A DNA stretch of 43,878 nt from Oscillibacter sp. (GTDB lineage: Bacteria > Bacillota > Clostridia > Oscillospirales > Oscillospiraceae): contig JAGBDS010000047.1 of assembly GCA_017937405.1 (NCBI GenBank), positions 1-43,878 of the forward strand. The letters run 5' to 3'. The notes below the pieces were generated by a model. That model saw only the letters and a program-made list of their open reading frames with translations, ran no database searches and was not told the origin of the DNA. Positions 8,401 through 14,082 of this stretch are shown here, one piece after another. The translations under genes and the position numbers were made by a program. How positions within the stretch are numbered: position 1 is the first letter of the stretch; every line of letters begins with the position of its first letter.

Positions 8401-9101
8401 TTGCCGTCGTACTTGCCGTTCTTGTACTCCACGGGCTCAGCCTTGGAGCCGGCGATGACAACCTCGGCACCGCCAACGGAGATGGAGGTCTTGGTGTCGT
8501 ACTCGACCATGTCGGACTCCATGGTGTTCAGGGCAAACAGGCAGGCCTCTTCACGGGTGACGATCTTGGTGCCGTCGAAGTCCTCGACCAGGCCATCGTC
8601 CAGGCCGATGTTCAGAGCGCGCTTGGCAACATTGATGGACCAGTTGGGGCCGTTGTAGCCTTCAACGTCCTTGTCATAACCCAGGGCGCCCAGCAGCAGC
8701 TTCATGAAAGCATAGCCGGTCAGGGGAGCGGTGGGACGGAAGGTGCCATCGGTGTAACCATCGATGATGCCTTCCTTGGCGCAGTAGGCGATGTAAGCGG
8801 CGAAGGTGTTGTCAGCGGCAACATCCTTGAAAGGAGCCGCGTCGGCCTTCAGGGCGCTGGCGGTGGTGGGGCCCAGGATCATGTTGCACAGGATCTTGGC
8901 AGCCTGACCACGGTTCAGCTGAGTGGTGGGCTTGAAGGCACCGTCGGTATAACCGTCGACGACCTTCACGGCGGACAGCACGTCGACTGCTTCGGTGTAG
9001 GTAACCTTGTCAGCGTCGGTGAAGTCCTTGGCGCCGGCGCTGATGGTGACCAGGGACATGGTCATAACCAGAGCCAGAACCAGAGAAAGGAACTTCTTCA
9101 T
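5424..9101 (-). CDS. Giant S-layer-homology (SLH) surface protein, module 1
   Basis: A 1225-residue exported cell-surface protein. Residues 1-24 form a Sec signal peptide (MKKFLS start, cleavage near SAGA-KDF). Three SLH domains follow at about 26-77, 90-143 and 150-195; the first two carry the canonical DGYTDG motifs, the third is degenerate. SLH domains bind secondary cell-wall polymers. The remainder is a long beta-strand-rich, Thr/Ser/Val/Asp-rich region, ending in repeat-like domains (AGANFTVNG and VEPVAGYQIDRVQVSG region, about residue 930 onward). Start chosen at 9101 because AAAGGAGGA lies 7 nt upstream. The N-terminal ~200 residues are nearly identical to the protein starting at 13671, while the C-terminal regions diverge. 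Sense codons TTA, CTA and TCA are absent, as expected for strong codon bias and high expression. Probably an S-layer-like protein or large adhesin. Confidence 0.88.
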   Translation of the reverse strand: MKKFLSLVLALVMTMSLVTISAGAKDFTDADKVTYTEAVDVLSAVKVVDGYTDGAFKPTTQLNRGQAAKILCNMILGPTTASALKADAAPFKDVAADNTFAAYIAYCAKEGIIDGYTDGTFRPTAPLTGYAFMKLLLGALGYDKDVEGYNGPNWSINVAKRALNIGLDDGLVEDFDGTKIVTREEACLFALNTMESDMVEYDTKTSISVGGAEVVIAGSKAEPVEYKNGKYDGNIDPDGVLQFAEKYFTNLKAVPDTDDFARPATTWKVKAETVGTYTITPDLTYTKKVESGDVYKDLGLSSTISSADVDVYVDGEYDSSVAIKKGDETKIGKSGNGVRTEVYYFDNDDTVVVTQVNTYVGEIVKTVAATAKKDAYVVVSLDSHPTGVTANQEFETDEEFDDETKVLYTYSLSADEVKSVAVAEVVSGTATRIENSKNNTDENKAITVEDTAYKFSEKSAGVTLEDASVNVDYDVYLDEYGYAIFVKEIEEIGNYALLMDYQDKSTFSTNKALLVFTDGTEKIVETAKNYKNGDYALALGTIVTYKEDNGVYTLKPVAQTIANGTVASVTLGGTYPNITTHASTNQDFNLTNDKAGIVIAKDSTDTYYTINKNGSKTTSSGVTGSKSVNANSNTVFVVYNQADDDYSVYTGIKNAPTIQSTASKTASSFTYVKNGMTKVMFIFVPDSSIVDDKNNKMIFLAGESVSNLIHTNNSDYFEFNAVVNGEITTAKVASDVIVDTKPFTTNALVAELNGLFASYSVDKYGVITRLTSYDYYGKGTPAGNAKEAINGNNSATLKADDASGTEQSVTIATPANAVGIAKRSADYTVTLGTTSGVNATITVDDAAKIYYVDKDGKITESSYNAIAQDGTDYAYAVVQDYLVKYLFVEEVEEPTATYGVTFAGANFTVNGAAPAPIEAEEKGDDVSFTVEPVAGYQIDRVQVSGVNVPVKDGVYTVKNVKSLITVTVTTSAAPVTEAVVSLASSVAGKPARFTFKDANTGAQVASANTGKNVTLVPGVEYLVEVTFSNDDLDAIATLTCSRDSLTDVGGWYYTAGNGDTMTAGIETVVVTLNDTVTAKYTLGNTYINVAVPADGKVPYGATVTLALKGTSSWTSGGTAFAANALGTRGTVTADATALVYDCYKVTVSGDYIATKDVYLKSGVAGNVAFDSANGGNWSGAATVINPAGWTFVKDTDNSTAAKLVGTLKANSLTSDTSVTLNYDAT

Positions 9102-9368
9102 GGGGTTTCCTCCTTTTGAATTTACCGGTTTCCCGGCATTGTTTGTCAAGGCGGCTTGCGGGCCGGACATCCGGCGCACATACAGAGGCTAGCCTGTTCG
9201 TCGTGGCCTCTGGGGTGCGCCAAAGTCGCACGCGGCTTTTGCCGCACCGGACGAGGCCCCTCCTCACCTTCCAGCCGCACCCGCTTCGCTGGGCTGCGGT
9301 TGGAGCCGGGGAGAACGGTTTCTGTATCTGAGCCGGCATACCCATAGCGCTCTCCGCCTTGCAAACGC
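9102..9368 (-). promoter_or_regulatory. Long 5' leader of SLH gene 1, possibly structured RNA
   Basis: About 260 nt lie between a promoter candidate (9369-9398) and the start codon. Four blocks are shared with the leader of the second SLH gene (- strand sequence): GCCGGCTCAGATAC (9324-9337), CAGGCTAGCC (9187-9196), GTATGTGCGCCGG (9171-9183), and the start-proximal block with a CCGG hairpin and ribosome site (9102-9137). Between the first two blocks this copy has 127 nt, including hairpins such as GCGGCAAAAGCCGC; the other copy has 4 nt. A conserved core with a variable arm is what a cis-regulatory RNA would look like. I cannot match it to a known riboswitch class. Confidence 0.5.
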
Positions 9369-9398
9369 ACTATAACATCCCGCTTCCCCGGCGCGCAA
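9369..9398 (-). promoter_or_regulatory. Candidate promoter of SLH gene 1
   Basis: On the - strand, TTGCGC (9398-9393) is followed after 18 nt by TATAGT (9374-9369). Matches to the sigma-A consensus are moderate. No better pair was seen in the 250 bp upstream. Confidence 0.4.
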
Positions 9399-9510
9399 TC
9401 ATTTCGGCCAATATGTTACGCATCGGTAATTTAGTCTGAAAATATGGGAGTTATTTGATTATGAAAGTAACAAAAATCAGGGTTTTGGGCGGGACGTGGG
9501 AGGGGGCAGC

Positions 9511-9629
9511 GGTGCATGAAAGAGGGCAATTCGGGGTACGGGGATGTGCAACAGCGCGGGGGTGGATGGGACGCGAGGAAGGGAAATGGTGCACGGAGGA
9601 GGGCAATTCGGGGCACGGGGATGTGCAAC
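9511..9629. repeat. Two 42-bp direct repeats
   Basis: Copies at 9511-9552 and 9588-9629 are almost identical, differing at a few positions (for example GGTGCATGAA versus GGTGCACGGA at the left end). They share GAGGGCAATTCGGGG and end in GATGTGCAAC. Each begins GGTGCA and ends TGTGCAAC, giving an imperfect dyad. They lie in the non-coding gap between the two surface modules. The TGTGCAA end recurs in the palindrome at 9912-9929, so a shared binding protein is possible. Confidence 0.6.
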
Positions 9630-9717
9630 GCTGGGGAGATGGGGCGGCGGGGGAGGCAAAAAAAATAACGCCGCCGCTGCACGGAATCGGGCAACGGAGG
9701 CGGGGCGGGCACGGTAT

Positions 9718-9747
9718 ATGTTACACTTATGTAGCAAATAATTGACT
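9718..9747 (+). repeat. 30-bp inverted repeat, left copy
   Basis: The 30-bp block begins ATGTTACACTTAT and ends CAAATAATTGACT. It is found again in reverse orientation at 13967-13996 with 28 of 30 positions identical. The two copies bracket the second fibre/SLH module (4219 bp between them). Confidence 0.75.
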
Positions 9748-9911
9748 CGTTTTGTACGGGAAGGCCGCAGAAACAGCAGGGGAAATTTCCAATTTTGCCG
9801 TTTCGCGCCGACGGGCAGTTTTGGAAGGGAGGTTTTTTTCGGGATTTTGGGAAAAAGGGCCGGATTTTTTCATAAGACAGGGGGAAATTCCGGAAAACAG
9901 CGAAAATTTGG

Positions 9912-9929
9912 TTGCACACAGTTGTGCAA
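9912..9929. promoter_or_regulatory. TTGCACA-N4-TGTGCAA palindrome upstream of the second fibre-like gene
   Basis: Arms at 9912-9918 and 9923-9929 are perfect 7-bp inverted repeats around CAGT, ending 30 bp before the start codon at 9960. Position and symmetry suggest a dimeric repressor operator overlapping the promoter or early transcript, or a small hairpin in the leader. No good -10 element is visible, so regulation is inferred. Confidence 0.45.
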
Positions 9930-9959
9930 TGGGAAAACGAAAAATTTTAGGAGGCCGCG

Positions 9960-10520
9960 ATGAAACAGACAAGCAATTACCAACTGAACCAGTGGGAACT
10001 GACGGACCGCATCAGAATGGAGGATTTCAACGGAGACAACGCGAAAATCGACGAAGCCATGAAGGCTATAAGTGACACCGTGACTGAGCACGCGGCGGCG
10101 TTGGCGGATATGGGACAGCATCTAATAAAAGAGATGACTATTCCATCCACTTGCAAGTCCTTCGATATCCCCATGAACGATATCGACTGGAGCCAGTGGA
10201 AGCACGTCCATGTAGTAGTCGAAGCCATCACTGAAAGCGCCTGCAATGTTTATCTCGCTGTCAATGGTGGCAGTGTGGAATTTGGCGGTGGAGGGGGCAA
10301 CGAGGACAGTACACCCCAGTCTTCCCGCAAAGTTCTGCATCTGATGCTGTTCCCTTATCACGACCCGCGGCTATACGCCATCGCCATGAATCTGAACGGC
10401 GGCAATTTTTTCAGTTCTGGCATACAATACCCTGGCCTAAGCAGTCTGCGGCTGGCCTGCAGCAACTCCACGTATAATCTGTGCGCAGGCACCATGATCC
10501 AAATTTCAGGTGAAAAGTAA
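9960..10520 (+). CDS. Phage-tail-like protein of module 2, short form
   Basis: A 186-residue paralogue of the protein at 4573. Residues 7-31 (NYQLNQWELTD, EDFNGDNAKID) repeat the phage-tail-like N-terminal motif, with long runs of identical nucleotides. DIDWSQWK recurs at 74-81, followed by a beta-rich C-terminal domain with the same end (ISGEK versus VWGEK). It lacks most of the roughly 85-residue alanine-rich stalk of the first copy, and the C-terminal domain has diverged strongly. AGGAGG lies 6 nt before the ATG at 9960. It is convergent with, and shares a terminator with, the second SLH gene. Likely a fibre or receptor-binding-type protein of unknown role. An exported partner of the SLH protein would need another secretion route, since no signal peptide is visible. 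Confidence 0.65.
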   Translation: MKQTSNYQLNQWELTDRIRMEDFNGDNAKIDEAMKAISDTVTEHAAALADMGQHLIKEMTIPSTCKSFDIPMNDIDWSQWKHVHVVVEAITESACNVYLAVNGGSVEFGGGGGNEDSTPQSSRKVLHLMLFPYHDPRLYAIAMNLNGGNFFSSGIQYPGLSSLRLACSNSTYNLCAGTMIQISGEK

Positions 10521-10524
10521 GAAA

Positions 10525-10557
10525 AGACCCCCGGGCCGAAGCCCGGGGGTCTTTTTC
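10525..10557. terminator. Bidirectional terminator between convergent genes (module 2)
   Basis: AGACCCCCGGGC (10525-10536) pairs perfectly with GCCCGGGGGTCT (10541-10552) over a CGAA loop, with A-run before and TTTTT after. Same arrangement as at 5342-5376 but an unrelated stem sequence. Confidence 0.85.
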
Positions 10558-10605
10558 ATTTCTAACCCTGATGCGCTAATGTGTCTAACTTCGTTTTTAG
10601 CAAAA

Positions 10606-13600
10606 TTAGGACCAAGCCAGGGTCACAGTACCGTCAGCACTAATATTGCCGATGGTGACGGGAACAGTCTGCACCTTGCCGGTACCAGTGGCGGTGCCAG
10701 CAGTAACAGTCATACCAGAAGGAGTCCAAGTTCTGACAGTATCCCAGTTGGCGTAGCCGTTAGTGACCTCAACCTTGACCATATCGCCCTCAGCAGCATA
10801 AGTGCTGGCGGGAGAGCAAACGACATTAGAGTCAGCGGTGGTGAAGGTAATCTTATAAGCCTTCTCCACGGTCAGAGTAAAGGTCTCAGTTACGCCGTTC
10901 TTGGTAGCGGTGATGCTGGTAGCATTGTTAGCAACAATGTTGGTGTATTCAGCATCCTGCAGCATCTTGATGGCGACGTTTCTGGCGTCCAGAGCGCTGG
11001 TGCCATTCTTTACCTTGACGGTAATAGCATTGGAACCAGTGATGGTGGCAGAGGCGGTGTAGCCATTGTTAACGATGGGGCCAGCGGGGATCTCGTCGTC
11101 GTCAACTTCCTGGATGAACAGGGTGTTGATCATGCCGTCCTTCTCGATGGCATAAACCAGATCGTTGTCGTCCTTCACGATGGCCTTGTAGGTGCTCTCG
11201 GTGATGACGCCGTCCTCATCCACATAGTAGATAGCGGCATCGTCAGCAACAGTCCGAGTAGTGCCATAGGACACATTACCGGAACCGTCAACAGATCTGT
11301 CGAACAGCACGGTGTAATCAGCAGAGGTCTTGTTGATGCCAACCTTGGCGGAATAGACGGTATCAGAGCCGCCAGTGGTCTTGGGAGTCATGCCGGTGAT
11401 GACATCGTGCTTGTCGAAGTTGTAGTTGGAGTAGAAGCCATTCTGGCTGTAACCAACAGTATCGGCGACCTTCACGGTCTTGATCTCGCCGTTGACAACA
11501 GCGTTGTACTCGAAGTAGTCGCCGTCAGCGTCGTGGATCAGGTTAGAGACGGACTTGCCAGCCACGAACATGACCTTGGTAGCGCTGTTGCTGACCAGGG
11601 CGTCATTGCCGGGCATGACGAACATAACCTTGACCATGCCGTTCTTGACGTAATAGTAGGCGGAAACCTTCTCAGCGGCGTTGTCAATAATACCAGCAGA
11701 ACCAAAGCCAGTCAGTGCGGCAGGCTTCACGGTGGGAGCGGCCTTCACGCCGGTGTAGGAATCCCAATCGTCATTGGTGACGTTGTTCACCACGAACACA
11801 GAGGCGCTGTTGCCGTAGACAGTCTCGGTGGCAGAATCGTCGGCCTTATTCACGACAATGCTGGCACGGTCAGTCTTCAGGTCGAAGAGATTGGTGGTGC
11901 TGGGAGCGCTGTACTTGGTGGCAGCGGTGCCGCTAGCCTTGACCTCGCGCAGAGCGTACTCGCCGTCAGCGTTCACCTTCCAGGTGACGATCTTGGCAGC
12001 GCCAGCATCGGCCATACCATCAGAGTCGGCATCGGTCATGGGAATCTGATAGGTAGTACCGGACTTCTTATAGTCCTTATCGGTGTCAACGATCTTCTTG
12101 GTGCCATCAGCAAAGACCAGCAGGGCCTTGTTGGTGCTCCAGTCGCTGCCGTTCTTGTAGCCGAGCAGCAGAGCATACTCGGAGGACAGATCGGCAACCT
12201 TCTCCACCTTGATGGCATAGCCATACTCGTCGAGGTAAGCGGTGTAGTCTTCCTTCACGGTGATGGTGCCGACCTCATCGCCGCCGAACTTGTAGGCGGT
12301 CTTGTAGGTCTCGCCATCAATGGTGAGGTTCTGGCTCTCCAGGTTGTTGGTATCCTTGTTCTCGGCGCGGGTCACAGTGCCGGTCACAGCCTCGGCAACC
12401 TTGACAGACTCGACCTTCTCAACACCCTCCATCTCAGAATAGGTGTACAGAACAATAGCCTCATCATCAAACTTCTCGTCGGTCTCGAAAGTCAGCTTGC
12501 CGGCGGGAGCGGCACCGTTGGCGATGACGCTGGCGTCAGACAGAACGATGTAAGCGTCCTTGCTGGAGGTGGCCTTCACGGTCTTCTCGACCTCGCCGAC
12601 ATAGGTGATGACCTGAATGATCTCAGCAGTCTCATTGTCGCTGTCATAGTAGACCTCGGTCAGAACGCCGTTGCCATAAGCACCGACCTTGGTGTCGCCG
12701 CCCTTAGCAATAGCAACAGCCTTGTCGTCCTTCTTAAGGCCGTTGATATAAACGGAGACGTTCTCCTTGGCAACCTTGCTGCCCAGGTCGGAGTAGATAG
12801 CGCCGTTCTTCACGCCCTTGGTGTAGGTCAGGTCGGGAGTATCGGTGTAAGTACCGACCTTCTCAGCCTTGACCTTCCAAGTGGTGGCGGGACGATAGAA
12901 GTCATCACGGTCAGCCTGCTTCTTCAGGTTGGTGAAGTACTTCTCAGCAAACTGCATCTTACCATCGTTCTTGATGGTCTGGTTGACAGCCTTGTTCTCA
13001 ACGTCCTCAGCCTTGGAGCCAGCGATAACGACCTCAGCGCCACCGACAGAAACGGTGGTCTTGGTGTCATACTGGACCATGGTGGCCTTCAGGGTGTTCA
13101 GAGCGAACAGGCAGGCCTCTTCGCGGGTGACGATCTTGGTGCCGTCGAAGTCCTCGACCAGGCCGTCGTCCAGGCCGATGTTCAGAGCGCGCTTGGCAAC
13201 GTTGATGGACCAGTTGGGGCCGTTGTAGCCCTCAACGTCCTTGTCATAACCCAGGGCGCCCAGCAGCAGCTTCATGAAAGCATAGCCGGTCAGGGGAGCG
13301 GTGGGACGGAAGGTGCCATCGGTGTAGCCATCGATGATGCCTTCCTTGGCGCAGTAGGCGATGTAGGCGGCGAAGGTGTTGTCAGCGGCAACATCCTTGA
13401 AGGGGGCCGCATCGGCCTTCAGGGCGCTGGCGGTGGTGGGGCCCAGGATCATGTTGCACAGGATCTTGGCAGCCTGACCACGGTTCAGCTGGGTGGTGGG
13501 CTTGAAGGCACCGTCGGTATAACCGTCGATGACCTTCACGGCGGACAGCACGTCGACTGCTTCGGTGTAGGTAACCTTGTCAGCGTCGGTGAAGTCCTTG

Positions 13601-13671
13601 GCACCGGCGCTGATGGTGACCAGGGACATGGTCATAACCAGAGCCAGAACCAGAGAAAGGAACTTCTTCAT
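10606..13671 (-). CDS. Giant S-layer-homology (SLH) surface protein, module 2
   Basis: A 1021-residue exported protein. Signal peptide 1-24 and three N-terminal SLH domains (about 26-77, 90-143, 150-195) are nearly identical to those of the protein at 5424-9101. From about residue 196 on, the two diverge progressively, while keeping similar strand blocks (for example VSVGGAEVVIAGSKAE, ATTWKVKAE.VGTYT, YVKNGM.KVMF). The C-terminal region differs: about 200 residues shorter overall, ending in an immunoglobulin-like AYKITFTTADSN domain and TVTLAWS. The ribosome site AAAGGAGGA and the start-proximal leader match the first copy. The role is presumably anchoring to cell-wall polymer as an S-layer-like protein or adhesin. 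Which of the two is expressed cannot be told from sequence. Confidence 0.88.
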   Translation of the reverse strand: MKKFLSLVLALVMTMSLVTISAGAKDFTDADKVTYTEAVDVLSAVKVIDGYTDGAFKPTTQLNRGQAAKILCNMILGPTTASALKADAAPFKDVAADNTFAAYIAYCAKEGIIDGYTDGTFRPTAPLTGYAFMKLLLGALGYDKDVEGYNGPNWSINVAKRALNIGLDDGLVEDFDGTKIVTREEACLFALNTLKATMVQYDTKTTVSVGGAEVVIAGSKAEDVENKAVNQTIKNDGKMQFAEKYFTNLKKQADRDDFYRPATTWKVKAEKVGTYTDTPDLTYTKGVKNGAIYSDLGSKVAKENVSVYINGLKKDDKAVAIAKGGDTKVGAYGNGVLTEVYYDSDNETAEIIQVITYVGEVEKTVKATSSKDAYIVLSDASVIANGAAPAGKLTFETDEKFDDEAIVLYTYSEMEGVEKVESVKVAEAVTGTVTRAENKDTNNLESQNLTIDGETYKTAYKFGGDEVGTITVKEDYTAYLDEYGYAIKVEKVADLSSEYALLLGYKNGSDWSTNKALLVFADGTKKIVDTDKDYKKSGTTYQIPMTDADSDGMADAGAAKIVTWKVNADGEYALREVKASGTAATKYSAPSTTNLFDLKTDRASIVVNKADDSATETVYGNSASVFVVNNVTNDDWDSYTGVKAAPTVKPAALTGFGSAGIIDNAAEKVSAYYYVKNGMVKVMFVMPGNDALVSNSATKVMFVAGKSVSNLIHDADGDYFEYNAVVNGEIKTVKVADTVGYSQNGFYSNYNFDKHDVITGMTPKTTGGSDTVYSAKVGINKTSADYTVLFDRSVDGSGNVSYGTTRTVADDAAIYYVDEDGVITESTYKAIVKDDNDLVYAIEKDGMINTLFIQEVDDDEIPAGPIVNNGYTASATITGSNAITVKVKNGTSALDARNVAIKMLQDAEYTNIVANNATSITATKNGVTETFTLTVEKAYKITFTTADSNVVCSPASTYAAEGDMVKVEVTNGYANWDTVRTWTPSGMTVTAGTATGTGKVQTVPVTIGNISADGTVTLAWS

Positions 13672-13857
13672 GGGGTTTCCTCCTTTTGAATTTACCGGGT
13701 TTCCCGGCATTTGATTTTGCGGAACGCCCCCGGCCGCCGGTTCCTCCGGCACACATACCGTGGCTAGCCTGACCCGTATCTGAGCCGGCCTTCCCGCCGT
13801 TCGGCGTTGTTCCACGGTTGCATCTTAGCAAACCGAACTTTCAAAATCAATATATTA
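13672..13857 (-). promoter_or_regulatory. Long 5' leader of SLH gene 2, short form of the shared leader
   Basis: Contains the same four blocks as the leader at 9102-9368, on the - strand: GCCGGCTCAGATAC (13776-13789), CAGGCTAGCC (13762-13771), GTATGTGTGCCGG (13746-13758) and the start-proximal hairpin plus ribosome site (13672-13708). ACCGTGG upstream and CCACGGT downstream can pair and would enclose the first two blocks. A -10-like TAATAT lies at 13857-13852; no convincing -35 was found. Together with the first copy it suggests a regulated, structured leader. Confidence 0.5.
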
Positions 13858-13966
13858 CCGTTGTTTGTAACATAACCGTAACAAAACACTTTCGTGGTAT
13901 CAAGCACCAGAACACCACAAAACACATTTAAACACAAGGAACTTTGCGGATCAGGTAAAATATGGC

Positions 13967-13996
13967 AGTCAATTATTTGATATATAAGTGTAACAT
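13967..13996 (-). repeat. 30-bp inverted repeat, right copy
   Basis: Inverse copy of 9718-9747 (28/30 identical; the two differences are in the TATATATC/TATGTAGC part). It lies about 110 bp upstream of the -10-like element of SLH gene 2 and 87 bp upstream of the glycosidase start on the other strand. Confidence 0.75.
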
Positions 13997-14018
13997 TTAC
14001 GCATTGGACGTTCCGCAC

Positions 14019-14047
14019 TTGCCCGGAAGGGAAAAATCAGGTAAGAT
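14019..14047 (+). promoter_or_regulatory. Candidate promoter of the glycosidase gene
   Basis: TTGCCC (14019-14024) and TAAGAT (14042-14047) are separated by 17 nt; each matches four of six consensus bases. It lies about 35 bp upstream of the start codon. Confidence 0.5.
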
Positions 14048-14082
14048 AAGAGACAACACATTTTGACAGGAGGCACCCGCAT

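Noticed and set aside
5322..9119. Open reading frame of about 1265 codons on the + strand, antisense to SLH gene 1
   Set aside because: It is in exact codon register with the SLH gene, so its stops would need sense codons TTA, CTA or TCA, which this strongly biased gene avoids. Its translation is low-complexity Val/Gly/Asp/His-rich sequence, and the sense product has signal peptide, SLH domains and ribosome site.
9511..9629. CRISPR array
   Set aside because: Only two imperfect 42-bp repeats with one 35-bp spacer and no cas genes.
9455..9745. Short open frames across the direct repeats
   Set aside because: They are produced by the G-rich repeat itself and have no plausible start.
4573..10520. 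Prophage or tailocin cluster
   Set aside because: Only the two fibre-like genes are phage-like; no capsid, sheath, baseplate, terminase, lysis or integrase genes occur.
10510..13689. Open reading frame of about 1059 codons on the + strand, antisense to SLH gene 2
   Set aside because: Same register effect as above; no independent ribosome site or domain.
13672..13857. Known riboswitch (c-di-GMP-I, c-di-AMP, cobalamin, TPP) in the SLH leaders
   Set aside because: None of the diagnostic sequence boxes of these classes is present; only vague resemblance in block order to ydaO. Kept as an unclassified candidate leader.
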